Shown here: positions 19,991 to 30,183 of the stretch, piece by piece
How the letters are laid out: each line of letters opens with the position of its first letter
Position numbering within the stretch: the stretch's first letter is position 1
Origin: Nematopogon swammerdamellus
Taxonomy: Eukaryota > Arthropoda > Insecta > Lepidoptera > Adelidae
Assembly: GCA_946902875.1 (NCBI GenBank)
Contig: OX336340.1
Coordinates: 18,553,566 to 18,617,565, forward strand
Direction of reading: 5' to 3'
Length of the DNA stretch: 64,000 bases
Translations under genes and position numbers: made by a program
The notes under the pieces: generated by a model
What the model was told of the DNA's origin: nothing
The model's input: only the letters and a program-made list of their open reading frames with translations
Databases searched by the model: none

Positions 19991-20197
19991 AGGAATTTCA
20001 TGTAATAGAGTTTCCATTAGATTCTATTATTCTTATTAGTTTTGAATTGAACTCTTGAGTAATTTTGTAAAGTGCCTCAACTTACAATAAATAAAATAAA
20101 TAAATAAAAAATAAAAATATTAAAAATCCCAAGTGAACTGCTAGTGCCCGATGCCAAATACGAATTTAATCTATGAAATCTTACCTTAGTCACTCCG

Positions 20198-20368
20198 TAA
20201 GTCAGCGTGGATGCGTCCACTGACGGACATACCCCTTTCCAATTTTCCCCGTACGTCGTACTTTGATATCGCCGTTTCACCTGACGGGTGGTCTTCCACT
20301 GCGTATTCCTGTCCACGGTCGTCATCTCTTCGGCTGACGTACCGAGCCCACTACCACTTGAGCTTAAG
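20198..20368 (-). pseudogene. RTE-like LINE family Q, 3' remnant
   Basis: The plus strand reads GTCAGCGTGGATGCGTCCAC, CTTTCCAATTTTCC, ACCTGACGGGTGGTCTTCC, CCTGTCCACGG and CACTACCACTTGAGCTT. It parallels the better copy at 35165-35480 with an internal deletion. Minus-strand coding sense; reading frame lost. Confidence 0.7.
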
Positions 20369-20961
20369 TACGTGAGAAATTAAAACAATAATGATTATTC
20401 CATCAGTATAGCAGTGCAGAGCGTAGAGATTTCATGGAGTACATTCACGGTACATTTACTGTAAGGGTTTCTAAGTAAGGTGCCGTGAAGGACACCGGTC
20501 GGTGGCGGCGTCGTCGCCGCGGTTCACAGGCGCCCCGAGGATTACGACCGGTATAAAATAAATTCACGTGGATCTTTTCCAATTTGCGAGCTGTCGTAAA
20601 CGAACACGAATATTTTATCCCGGCATCTATCGAAATGAGTCAAATTTCGCTACTGCGCAGCTTTCGACTTCAACGTGTTGCGGCTCTCGCTTATTTTAAT
20701 TAAATAACAATTTTTTTTCCAGTAACTCGACGTTATTTTAAGAAACAAAGTTTCTTAAAATAACTGTCTTCTTGAAACATTTGATAACAGCGACATCGGC
20801 GCGCACAATCGAGCGGGAAAAAAATACATTCTTACATTAGAAATTTATCGATAAAATAACAGAGATAAAAGTAGGACTCTTTTTTATTCAGGTGACTCAA
20901 GGGCAGATAAATATGTCAGCGAATGAAAAAAATATCTGTTAGGGGAGAAAGTTGTTCACAC
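20369..20961. other. No recognisable feature
   Basis: A short GC-rich patch (20490-20550) and AT-rich remainder. No gene recognised. Confidence 0.45.
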
Positions 20962-21200
20962 ACAGAGGGTTCCGTAGCCATATTATGTTCCTTCTTGTGC
21001 GTATAGCGAGTGTGCGCAGCAATCACGCGGTCGCACGCGTACGTATCTCGCGTATCACGCCATCTATCGGTGAACCTTCATACTTTTGTAGTTAAAATGT
21101 TTGGATGATTCGGTAGATGGCGCTCTTCTGCATATTAAATATATTATACTCCACTTATGTTTGTTTTTTTACTTTTAGCTTATTTGTTGGCTATATCCGC
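20962..21200 (-). mobile_element. Repeat F, diverged partial copy
   Basis: AGAGGGTTCCGTAGCCATAT, CACGCCATCTATCGGTGAAC and ATTCGGTAGATGGCGCTCTT are F landmarks in minus orientation. The microsatellite end is missing. Confidence 0.6.
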
Positions 21201-21438
21201 CATTCAAAACAGATAAAATGTGGAACCGGAACGGGTAATGAAAACCCACGACAAGCCATGTTGATGTGAACGACCCACGATATGAATTGACGAAAGTTAA
21301 AACATTTTTTAAATCTTACGCCAAATTCTAGAATGTCTTCATTAATTTGACTTTCATATTTCGAGAATTTGTGAATTTGATCAATGGATGAATGAAATGT
21401 TTCGAAAGTAAAACTAGTAAAATATGAGATTGTATTTT

Positions 21439-21578
21439 TAGGGTTCCATATCCATACGGAAACTAAGACTACGCCGTCTGTCTGTCTGTCCTACTGATGT
21501 ATCTTTGGAACCGTAATAGCTAGCCTGTTGAAATTTTCACAGAATATATGTAATTATGGCGGATATAACAAGAAATAA
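21439..21578 (+). mobile_element. Repeat F, left part (split by SINE-A)
   Basis: TTTTTAGGGTTCCATATCCA, (GTCT)n, TTTCACAGAATATATGTAAT, ending AACAAGAAATAAT. F resumes at 21824. Confidence 0.8.
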
Positions 21579-21823
21579 TATTAGGTCGTGCTAAAGGGCG
21601 ACAGGCTCCCCACCTCTCACCTTGGCACGGTACTTCCACCGAGTCATGCAGCAGGTGGGTCTTCGTGCCCTACTTGCTGCTTGATCGATTGAATCTTGTT
21701 CGAATACTTTGCGACAGGTCGGTGTTGTGCTGTGATTTACCAGAGTTCTTGCTGCACAACACCGATTACTCTGCTTACCCGATTGTCGGGATTCAGAGTG
21801 TGTGATATGTATGTATGTATGTA
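21579..21823 (+). mobile_element. SINE-A inserted in repeat F
   Basis: GGTCGTGCTAAAGGGCGACA, CCACCTCTCACCTTGGCACG, GTCATGCAGCAGGTGGGTCT, CAGCACAACACCGATTACTC, GATTGTCGGGATTCAGAGTG and an (ATGT)n end. The 5' head is absent. The flanking F sequence is continuous across the insertion, so the SINE is younger than F. No clear target duplication was read. Confidence 0.85.
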
Positions 21824-22074
21824 ATAAAAAATATAATAAAAAGTAAAAATAAGGGGGGTTCCCATACAAAGATATTAATTTGGAGAAGAGCGGCATCTAC
21901 CGAATTATCCAAGCATTCTAACAACCCATTATGAACTTTCAACTATAGTTGGCGTGATACTGAGATACGTACGAGTCCCACTCTAAAGTAAAATAACAAA
22001 TAATAAAAACCGAGGACTTACGCGGTGATACGGAAACCTCGATGCGCTAGTCCGACTCGCACTTGGCCGGGGTT
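21824..22074 (+). mobile_element. Repeat F, right part
   Basis: Resumes AAAAAGTAAAAATAAGGGG, then GCGGCATCTACCGAATTATC, GGCGTGATACTGAGATACG and CGACTCGCACTTGGCCGGGG. Confidence 0.8.
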
Positions 22075-22123
22075 ATTTTTTATATTAAGTTTCGGTTTTG
22101 TCTCAGCTGTACATACATGCCGA

Positions 22124-22440
22124 GACTGGTTACTTTAAAAGAATAGCCCCACTGCATCTCTCCCCGTGTATGTCGTAAAAGGCGACTAAGGGATTATGAC
22201 TCCCTTCTTATATTACTAGGTGGTAGGGTTTATCTCGCCCGGGTTGGTACCACCGCACTGAATGTTAGGTCGGTCGAAACGGCTATGTAAATAGTTTGTG
22301 TTTTCCGTCCAGTTCAGGGTAGCCGGCACGACTGAAGGGAAGCACTGATGTAGCACCAAGTTCACCCGGTGTTATGGTCAGCCCATATCACGGATGTTGT
22401 AGGTGATGTAGCCAACCGTGCCAGTTTCCATAAAAAAAAA
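22124..22440 (+). mobile_element. SINE-B with the A/B shared head
   Basis: TTTAAAAGAATAGCCCCACT, GCATCTCTCCCCGTGTATGT, CGTAAAAGGCGACTAAGG (shared head), then ACTAGGTGGTAGGGTTTATC, GGTCGGTCGAAACGGCTATG and GCCAGTTTCCATAAAAAAAA. One of three complete copies with this head; the others start at 41572 and 61388. Confidence 0.9.
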
Positions 22441-24267
22441 TGAAGTTAAGGTGAAAAAGTAAAAATGTAATAGTAAAATCATATATTATACACAGATAGA
22501 CATAATTAGATTTAATAAATGTGTAGATAATATTTATCCAAATTATTTAATGACAATGTTTATCAACTAAGTTGGTGACCATCCATGGGTTTGTTTGACT
22601 GATGCATTAAGTCAAGATTTATAAATAGGAACACCATTCAGGAGCAAGAGAAGCAAGCAGCAAGAAGGAAGGAGTACAAGGGTCTGGGTCAGCTTCGAAT
22701 CATCGAGTCCTGGCTCATAAGAAGGGTTTCAATATTTACGACAAAGCCCTGTATTAAAATGAGGATCGGCGCGTAGGTTTTACTGTCGCCCGAACGAGAT
22801 CCTTTTTACAGCCGAATCTTATGGCTAACATAAATGTTAGCCAACATACTGACCTATTTATGAAAGGAGGGATGTATCCAATATCGTCTTTACTATTTAC
22901 GTAGTTATTATTTGTCTAGGAGCGTTGAGAGACCACCGCGCCACCGTCGCCTCCGCCGCCGCGAGTCGAAGGATATTTTCGTGTTTCTTATTTTCTTACA
23001 TTTTATTTTGGATCGGCATCTTACAAGGTTCTATTTTGACATGCATTTTCCAGACCCCCACTATGTATGGTAAAACTTTTATTTCGAAATATAAATAAGG
23101 TTAAATTCAGACCTTAGAAATATAAATTACCTACTAGATGAAAATAATATTTGAAACCACGAAAAATCTTGAATAATTTTTATTAATATTATATTTTACC
23201 ATGTGATGAAGTGATGAAAAATGTATAGAGGCTGGGTGGGTTAGGGTATCAAATTTGTGGTACGAAAATGTTAGCAATTTTGTAAATGTCAGGTATCAAT
23301 TCCAGGTTCAAATTAGGCATCAATAGTGGAATCTAGAACGAGTGAAATACTAGGTGTGTGCATCTATTAATTTCTACCTCGAAGGCTTTTGTAGTCTTTT
23401 TGCAGTCCTTACTACGTAATGGAAAATAATTTAGAGCAACCAATATGATCTTTGAAATATTTGAAAGAAGATTTTCCGAGAATCGATCACATTTGTCCTC
23501 AATGTGAAGGCATCCGGCATCACTGAATGCTATTCTTATATTCAGGATTGTCGTATATTTTATCAGCCTCTATTTGATTTACGGTCTTATGAAAACGAGT
23601 ACTTGTTAGCTTAGGACGGAGGCTGTGCCGGTTACTCGTGTGTGGAGGCTTTTCAGCAACAGTCTTACGCAGTAGGCCATAGCTTTGACGTAGTTCAGTT
23701 CAACCCAAAACTGTTCGTTTCGGTAAATGTCTGTCTAAGTTAAAGAAAATATTATTATGTAGTGTGACACTTTTTCATAATTGGATCATTTATAGTTTAG
23801 TAAACTTTTTATTAGAATTTAATTTTAGTGACCATAATTACCCTTCAAAGACAAAATATAATTAAGGTATGTGTCTTAAAATTATTTAAATAAATTCTAA
23901 TATATAAAGGTTAAAAAGATTAAATTTATTATAAAATTTGTATAACATTGAACACTTATTTCAAAACCTCTATTAAAGGCAAATATAATTTTATGAAATT
24001 CCTGTAATAAGCTTACGTTCAATCGACACAAACAATGATCATACAATTTAAAATTCCTTTCCCAATTTTAAAAGTTTAGTTTGATTTTAATGTTATTTTA
24101 AAGCGGTCCATTGTGCGTCAAATACATTTTTTATCGCAAATACATTCCATTGTGTTCATATGAATGTGATTCATTTAATACACTAGCTCACTGGTTTCCA
24201 GTCCACCGAGTAGGACTTGATGTGAGGGCGGGTGAGCGGGGAATTGAGTAAAGATATTTCTAGCTAT
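22441..24267. other. No recognisable feature
   Basis: Long AT-rich stretch. No coding frame, RNA gene or repeat family was recognised apart from a short CGCCGCCGCG patch near 22945-22965. Confidence 0.45.
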
Positions 24268-24392
24268 ACATTTTTTTAAGGAAACTAACAAGGTTGGCTA
24301 CATCACCTACAACATCCGCGATGACAGCCCATAGTGAACTAGGTGCCATATCCAGTGCTTCCCTTCGGTCGTGCTGGCTGCGCAAAACTCAT
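24268..24392 (-). mobile_element. SINE-B 3' fragment
   Basis: TTTTTTTAAGGAAACTAACA, GGCTACATCACCTACAACAT and TGCTTCCCTTCGGTCGTGC. It abuts a SINE-E copy of opposite sense, head-to-head. Confidence 0.75.
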
Positions 24393-24395
24393 TTA

Positions 24396-24539
24396 CTAAT
24401 TACTTTTACTGTACCTAGTAACAGTCCGAAAATCTGCTGGCATGGCGCCTCACTGAGTGTGGTTTCGCGAGGAGAGGGGTTTTTGGCTCTGTCCACTGTA
24501 CCTCGACACAGCCACTCATGTTGGTTTACATAAAAATAA
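24396..24539 (+). mobile_element. SINE-E fragment
   Basis: AACAGTCCGAAAATCTGCTG, GCATGGCGCCTCACTGAGTG, GTTTCGCGAGGAGAGG and CACTCATGTTGGTTTACATA then A-rich. Same family as 24935-25053 and 29645-29870 (minus). Confidence 0.7.
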
Positions 24540-24934
24540 ATATTTTATTACTATTTATTTTATATATTTTTATACTTATTACTGTAATTACAATTATTTG
24601 AAATATTACTGCATACAATCAAACTAGTTGCCAACATATCTAAAAATGCAGACAAAAAATACACTGTTATTGTCTTCATTGAATTGCTTTAAATTAAACC
24701 TAAAAATCAGTAAAATATTTTGAACAAAAATTTGTTAACTAGCTCTGCGATAAGCCTAAGGTTGAGGACCACACCCGCGAACTGGCTGACTTCTAAGCAT
24801 TTTATACGATATTTGGATACTCCCAGGTTGAAAGTAAGCAGTGCCGTTGTTAGTTTTGAATTCGGGAACGCACTCACCAGTAGACAACTCCAAACCCTAG
24901 CAGTGCCCTTGTTAGTTTTAATTTTTTTATTTTA
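24540..24934. other. AT-rich sequence with diverged SINE-E body words
   Basis: GCAGTGCCGTTGTTAGTTTT (about 24838) and GCAGTGCCCTTGTTAGTTTT (about 24899) are a short direct repeat. TTCGGGAACGCACTCACCAG resembles 29828-29850 in the E copy. Confidence 0.45.
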
Positions 24935-25053
24935 TTTTTTATGAACATCCGGCACTGGTGGCTGTGCCCAAAAGTTCAAAAGAAGATTAGACACAGCCAA
25001 TATCACCACTCCTCGCGAAACCACGCTCAGAGAGGCACCATGCCAGCTATAAG
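24935..25053 (-). mobile_element. SINE-E fragment
   Basis: TTTATTTTTTATGAACATCC, GGTGGCTGTGCCCAAAAGT, CACTCCTCGCGAAACCACGC and GGCACCATGCCAGC. Confidence 0.7.
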
Positions 25054-25058
25054 GTAGA

Positions 25059-25288
25059 CAATAAGGCGACTAAGGGATATGACTCCTTTTTATATTAGGT
25101 GGTAGGATTTAACTTGCCCGGGTTGGTACCACCGCACGGACTGAAAGGTCGGTCGAAACGGCTATATAAATAGTTTGTGTTTTCCCGCCAGTTCAGTTTA
25201 GCCGGCACGACCGAAGGCACGTGACGTGGCACCAAGTTCACCCGGTGTTATGGTGATGTAGCCAACCGTGTCAGTTTCCATAAAAAAA
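25059..25288 (+). mobile_element. SINE-B
   Basis: AAGGCGACTAAGGGATATGA (part of the shared head), TTAGGTGGTAGGATTTAACT, GGTCGGTCGAAACGGCTATA and GTGTCAGTTTCCATAAAAAA. Confidence 0.88.
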
Positions 25289-25814
25289 TTAAAAAAAAAA
25301 AGACAAAGAGGTCGTTGTGTAATTTATTAACACGCCTTTTGAAGATACCCATTTGTTTTTTTTTTTCGTCGTAAAACTTTTATCCCTGTGTAGTATCAAA
25401 GCGAAAGGATATGCACGAATAGAGGGCACAGAAAAACAGTCAATATTGATCCCGTTTGGCCACTCAGCGATATTCGATCCCGATTTATGTGTATTATTAT
25501 TATTTCTGGCTGGAATAATATATGCTAAGCAGAGACAAACAAGCGATAAAGAGACGAGGAGGGATAATGTGAGCTGCCATCATCATGCGTTCTTCGGCCG
25601 TCTCCTTGTTGGAAAACGTTTGGAAAACGACGTCGTAAGAGTATTTTGGACCCCTCCGATAATTTTCTTTAGGGTTTTTGATGAAGGGCATATTTAGCGA
25701 GATGATAGGGTGAATTTTGTCGATGAGGAAAATTTTTATTCGAAATTTTTGTCCACAGCGAAGTGAAGAGAAATGTTTGCAGGCATTTTTATGTGTTTCA
25801 TTCAGCACGATGAA
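25289..25814. other. No recognisable feature
   Basis: A 114-codon plus frame (25353-25697) starts in a T-rich tract and an antisense frame covers much of it. Neither shows a family motif, so they are treated as chance. Confidence 0.4.
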
Positions 25815-25905
25815 AAACAGCAGTCAAGTGCGAGTCGGACTCGCGCACCCAGGTTTCCCTACCGATCGTGATATTTCATAACAGGTGACTAGCATATTGT
25901 GAGAG
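25815..25905 (-). mobile_element. Repeat F end fragment
   Basis: CAAGTGCGAGTCGGACTCGC then GTTTCCCTACCGATCGTGAT and ATTTCATAAC. Only one end of F remains before the LINE 3' UTR copy. Confidence 0.65.
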
Positions 25906-25929
25906 ACATGTTGGTTTTAATTGTTTTGT

Positions 25930-26140
25930 TTGTTTATTGTTTATTTATCCTCTCTTGGCTGTATACTGCGCTTAGATTTGTCATATTTACATTGTAACAT
26001 TCCGCCAGTTCGATTATCATAGCGAATAAAACTGACAAGAAACTTCACCGGATATTTTTTCAATGTGCACTTAGTATACTTTAAAAAAATGTTTGCCACT
26101 ACTTAAACACGCATTTGTGCTGATTTATGAGACATGCATT
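25930..26140 (-). mobile_element. LINE (copy 2 family) 3' UTR-only copy
   Basis: The plus strand reads GTTTATTGTTTATTTATCCT, ATTTGTCATATTTACATTGT, AACATTCCGCCAGTTCGATT, ACTGACAAGAAACTTCACCG and AAAATGTTTGCCACTAC. The same blocks in the same order end the LINE at 57165-57385. It is a strongly 5'-truncated insertion. Confidence 0.85.
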
Positions 26141-26430
26141 TGTTACGGAACCCTACATTCATTTTGCAGAACTTAGTAGAATGGACAGACATAAACGTGT
26201 TACGGAACCCTACTTTTATTATGACAGATGCAGCAATTCATGACATTCGAACCTATATCTAAGCCATAGCTGTTTGTGATGGCTAAAAACTCTCCGTGAC
26301 ACCGTCTTAATTGCTGATGCTGATGCTGATGCATGATGTTGGAGAAAATTAATGGCATCAACGGCAGCCAATTCTCGAGTGGTAGCGACTTAGGTTGGAA
26401 GAATGGGTCGTAGCCCGTATCCGAGTGCTG
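26141..26430. other. Short duplication, otherwise unrecognised
   Basis: TGTTACGGAACCCTAC occurs twice (about 26138 and 26198) and resembles the F terminal motif. The 90-codon minus frame here shows no family. Confidence 0.4.
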
Positions 26431-26611
26431 AGGGCCTAGTCCGAGTTTACGTGACAGGTACGTAAACGTCAAATACCGATCGAATTAAGTTTTTATGTAT
26501 GGAGCTCTCTAGTGGCGCCGCGGTGAGCGTATTGTGCTCCCATACATAAAAACTCAATTCGATCGGTATTTGACGTTTACGCAGCTGTCACGTTAACTCG
26601 GACTAGGCCCT
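26431..26611. mobile_element. Palindromic foldback MITE (181 bp)
   Basis: Left arm AGGGCCTAGTCCGAGTTTAC, GTGACAGGTACGTAAACGTC, AAATACCGATCGAATTAAGT, TTTTATGTATGG. The right arm is its reverse complement with a few mismatches, about 72 bases per arm. The loop (about 37 bases) contains AGTGGCGCCGCGG. It sits immediately next to an F copy, so it probably inserted into F. Confidence 0.92.
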
Positions 26612-26898
26612 CTGTATCTTTTGAACCTAGGTAGCCGGTTGAAATTTTCACAGAATATGTCTTATTATGTCGGATGCGCCATGAAATAATAAAACAAGCT
26701 AAAAGTAAAAAAAATTAGGGTCCCCATACAATAAACGTGCTAAGAATCGATTAGTCACGCCACTGAATAATAGATGGCGCCACAGGTTTTTTTATTTTGC
26801 ATTGCAGAAATATAGACGTAATGGTTTTTTGACAGGTATGGTATAGCGGATCTACGAAACCCTCCGTGCGCGAGTAAAACTCGCACTTGACCGATTTT
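26612..26898 (+). mobile_element. Repeat F, variant copy
   Basis: CTGTATCTTTTGAACCTAGG, TTTTCACAGAATATGTCTTA, GTCCCCATACAATAAACGTG, then a variant middle (GAATAATAGATGGCGCCACA) and CCGTGCGCGAGTAAAACTCG, ending CACTTGACCGATTTTTT. The same variant recurs at 27885 and 51484. Confidence 0.75.
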
Positions 26899-27408
26899 TT
26901 GTACAGCCAATGAGTTTTTCGATCAAAAAATATGCGTCACTCCAGGGAAGGAAAACACAGTACGAAAATTTGTTTTTCTTGTATACAGATAAAATTTAAG
27001 TACCTTCATGACATGAGTCACCTAAACTAACTGAACAAACTAACTTACAATGCAGTTGACATACCTGCAGCTGCACAACATTTTCGAGATTTGACTCTCT
27101 TTTGATTTAGGTCAGTAGGTCAGTAGTAACTAGGAACGATTCTGGCAAATTCAACTGAATTATTCTGCCAGCTTTAAGTAGTTGTCAAGCTGATTATGTA
27201 GGTGGAGTAAGTTCTGAGGAGAACTTCTGTTTCCTCGGGCGCGCTGGCGCGCGGGTCCAACCGAGCGAGATCTAAGCGGAGGAAAGGTATTAAAACGTGG
27301 CTTCTGTTTAAGGTGTCTGTTTAAAGTATATTGAGTCGCTATAATGTGTATTAATTGTTTTATTGTATTGTTGGTGTGCCGTGAGGGTAGGGTCGGTCGG
27401 TACTTAAA
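26899..27408. other. No recognisable feature
   Basis: A small GC-rich patch (27235-27275) lies in AT-rich sequence. No gene recognised. Confidence 0.45.
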
Positions 27409-27714
27409 AAAAACCGGGCAAGTGCGAGTCGGCCTCGCGCACAGAGGTTTCCGCACCACAAAAAAAAAACATTGAAAAAAACACGTTTCTTGTATGGGAA
27501 CCCCCCTTATTTTTTTTCTTTTTCTATTCTTTATTATTTTTTGTTATATCCGCCATAATAACACATATTCTGTGAAAATTTCAATGGGCTACCTATTACG
27601 GTTCAAGAAATACAGCCCTCGGACAGACGGACGGACGGACGGACGAACGGACGGACGGACGGACAGACAGACGGCGTAGGCTTAGCAATAGGCTTCCTTA
27701 CGGGAGACGGAAAC
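27409..27714 (-). mobile_element. Repeat F with expanded GGAC microsatellite
   Basis: CGGGCAAGTGCGAGTCGGCC, GTTTCCGCACCAC, GTATGGGAACCCCCCTTATT, ACACATATTCTGTGAAAATT, then (GGAC)n from about 27622 to 27665, ending GACGGAAACCTAAAA. Middle block absent, as in the 18935 copy. Confidence 0.85.
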
Positions 27715-27715
27715 C

Positions 27716-27853
27716 TAAAAAAGAATAGCCTCACTGCATCCCTCCCCTTGCATGTCGTAAAAGGCGACTAAGGAATAAGGACAAAATGCCGTGCTAAAAG
27801 GCGATGGGGTAGCCACCTCTCACGTTGGAACGGTCCTTCCACCGAGTCTTGTA
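27716..27853 (+). mobile_element. SINE-A 5' part with shared head
   Basis: AAAAGAATAGCCTCACTGCA, TCCCTCCCCTTGCATGTCGT, AAAAGGCGACTAAGGAATAA, GGACAAAATGCCGTGCTAAA, AGGCGATGGGGTAGCCACCT and CCTTCCACCGAGTC. It shows head and A body joined, but the 3' half is missing. Confidence 0.8.
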
Positions 27854-27884
27854 GCAGACAGACATACGTTGTAGGCTTAATACG

Positions 27885-28117
27885 GGGTACGAAAACCTAA
27901 AATAGCTAAAAGTAAAAAATTAAGGCAGTGCTCATACAAGAAACGTGCTAGGAATCGATTACGACGCTACTGAATAATAAATGGCGCCACAGGTATTTAT
28001 ATTTTGCATTGTAGAAAGACAAAAGATAGACAGATATGGTTTTTTGACAGGTATGTTATAGCGGATCTACTGAAACCTTCGTCCGTGCGCGAGTAAAACT
28101 CACACTTGACCGATTTT
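27885..28117 (+). mobile_element. Repeat F, variant, partial
   Basis: TACGAAAACCTAAAATAGCT, AAGAAACGTGCTAGGAATCG, AATAATAAATGGCGCCACAG and CGTGCGCGAGTAAAACTCAC, ending CTTGACCGATTTTT. Closely resembles 26700-26898. Confidence 0.7.
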
Positions 28118-28552
28118 TATACACATATTACTGCGTATTGGGCAGTGTGAGAGTAAATAGTGATAAAAAATGCACAATAACGAATTGATGTATCCACCCA
28201 ATCACACGCGAAACATCAACTCTCCACAAATTCTATGGAAGCAAAATGTATTTGCATCCGTTTGGGTGTGCACCACCTCGAATTGAGAGCGCATGCGGCC
28301 GCATATGACGTGACGTGTAAACACGAATGGGTCATGGACTGGGTTCATTTTGGAGACGCGGCAGCGGCAGGAAACAATAAATTACTGTACTCTTTTTGAG
28401 GAAAATATGTTTAGATAATATTGTTTCTGTTTATTTTACGTCGTTTGTATAAATATTGATGTAAATAGGATACGATGTAGTTTTAATTAGGTTTAGTGTT
28501 GGATAATAAAGAAATGTGTCGTAGTGTAGGCGAGTAGGTCGAAACAAAACAC
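28118..28552. other. No recognisable feature
   Basis: No supported gene or repeat. Confidence 0.45.
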
Positions 28553-28745
28553 GAAAAACCGGCCAAGTGCGAGTCGAACTCGCGAACCGAGGGTTTCGTC
28601 TCGCCATGTCATGGTCAGCGTCACTCATGCCATCTATGGCGTGATAAAAATTAATGATTACTTAGTTAAAATGCTTCATACTATTTTCGGTAGATGGCGC
28701 GCATACACTTTTTAGTTTCTTCTATGGGAACCCCCGTGAATTGAT
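28553..28745 (-). mobile_element. Repeat F, truncated copy
   Basis: AAAACCGGCCAAGTGCGAGT, CGAACTCGCGAACCGAGGGT, CCATCTATGGCGTGATAAAA, TTTCGGTAGATGGCGCGCAT, ending GGGAACCCCCGTGAATTG. The microsatellite half is missing. Confidence 0.82.
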
Positions 28746-28964
28746 TTTGTCGTTAAGACGATATCTATAGCTGATTATTGAATTATTATTTTAGCTGATT
28801 ATTATTGAATGATTTAATTTCGATTTTTTTTCATCTGACGCAAAAGTGAATGAATAAAACGAAATTTGTATTACACTGATAAATAACTAAACCACAAGCA
28901 CAGAACTATATTGTTATAGATTTTTAAATTTTATTACCATTAATTTTTTAAAATTAAAAAACAA

Positions 28965-29004
28965 CACCGATTTACGACCTTTAGAAAAAGGTCGTAAATC
29001 GGTG
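28965..29004. repeat. Perfect 18-bp hairpin with 4-base loop
   Basis: 28965-28982 (CACCGATTTACGACCTTT) pairs perfectly with 28987-29004, loop AGAA. It is not part of any recognised repeat here. Confidence 0.92.
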
Positions 29005-29369
29005 CAAAGCAGCCAGTGTCATCTGGTTATTATGAACTATAAACAGTTATTTTTTCTTTCTTTCCTTGTTTCAAAAATATGGGTCCAGTCCATCGCCTTG
29101 TTCAGTCCGTGTGAGTAAACATTTGCCTATTGAATGAGTACTGCCCAGCCTGCTGACTGTCGGAATGACGGGAGCAATTTCACGATGCTTGTGTGTTCGT
29201 TATTGCCCTCTTTGGGAAGCCGTATTTGCATGTATTTATTGCATAACCTGATTACTGGCTAGCGTGCAAATGAACCTCGCATCGGACGGTCAGAACGATT
29301 GAAGAGTATTGTTTCCATATGGTCCGTGCGTTTTGTACCGCTGGGCATTGGAATAATTGCTCTAGTGTT
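29005..29369. other. No recognisable feature
   Basis: No gene or repeat recognised. Confidence 0.45.
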
Positions 29370-29590
29370 ATTTTTTTTATGGAAACTGACACGGTTGGCT
29401 ACATCACCTACAAACATCCGTGATGTGAGCCCATAACACCGGGTGAACTAGGTGCCATGTCAGTGCTTCCCTTCATTTCATGTCGGCTACACTGAACTGG
29501 ACGGAAAACACGAACTATTTACGTAGCCGTTTCGACCGACCTTTCATTCAGCGCGGTGGTATCAACCCGGGGATTAACCCTACCGCCTAG
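29370..29590 (-). mobile_element. SINE-B, 5'-truncated
   Basis: TTTTTTTATGGAAACTGACA, CGGTTGGCTACATCACCTAC, CCATAACACCGGGTGAACTA, AGCCGTTTCGACCGACCTTT and TTAACCCTACCGCCTAGTAA. Confidence 0.88.
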
Positions 29591-29644
29591 TAAACACAGG
29601 CAGGCAGACGCTTGAACGATTTTATTATCAGCCTGCAGTAGTTG

Positions 29645-29870
29645 CATTTTTTATGTAAACCAACATGGGCGGATGTGCCGAGAGACCAATAGTGTAGTCG
29701 ACAGAGGCAAAATCACCTCTCCTCGCGAGACCACGCTCAGTTAGGTGCCATGCCAGCAGATTTGCGGACTGTTGCTAGGCTGTCTAGCCTGTTAGTATGA
29801 CGTTTGAAGACACCCAGATTAAAGGATTCGGGAAACGCACTCGCCGGAAGACACCGTCCACACCCTATAG
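29645..29870 (-). mobile_element. SINE-E, longer copy
   Basis: ATTTTTTATGTAAACCAACA, TCTCCTCGCGAGACCACGCT, CAGTTAGGTGCCATGCCAGC, TTTGCGGACTGTTGCTAG, then ACACCCAGATTAAAGGATTC and CGGGAAACGCACTCGCCGG. The 5' head is not clear. Confidence 0.7.
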
Positions 29871-30183
29871 CGATGCAACAAAAAAACTATTTTGAGAACC
29901 GATGGTTTCGCAAAAGCCCAATGCCAACAAGAAAAGTGCTGTACAATTTCCATTCGAGTTATTTCTCAATTCAGTTTATTGTTTATCTGAACCCAGTTCG
30001 GCACCTCTTACTTTCTTCTTTTGAAATACGAATTGCATCCGAGGGAAGCCGCGGCCATAAGCTATAATGTAAATAAATATTTTTAGTGCATAACCAGTTT
30101 AACTGTTTTCTTTTTAAGATTTAGTATCACAAAATATTAATGTACGGTACCTAATGTCCCGTACATAATATCTACTTATGTAA

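Noticed and set aside
22441..24267. Possible intron or exon content
   Set aside because: No open frame or splice pattern could be distinguished from background in this AT-rich stretch.
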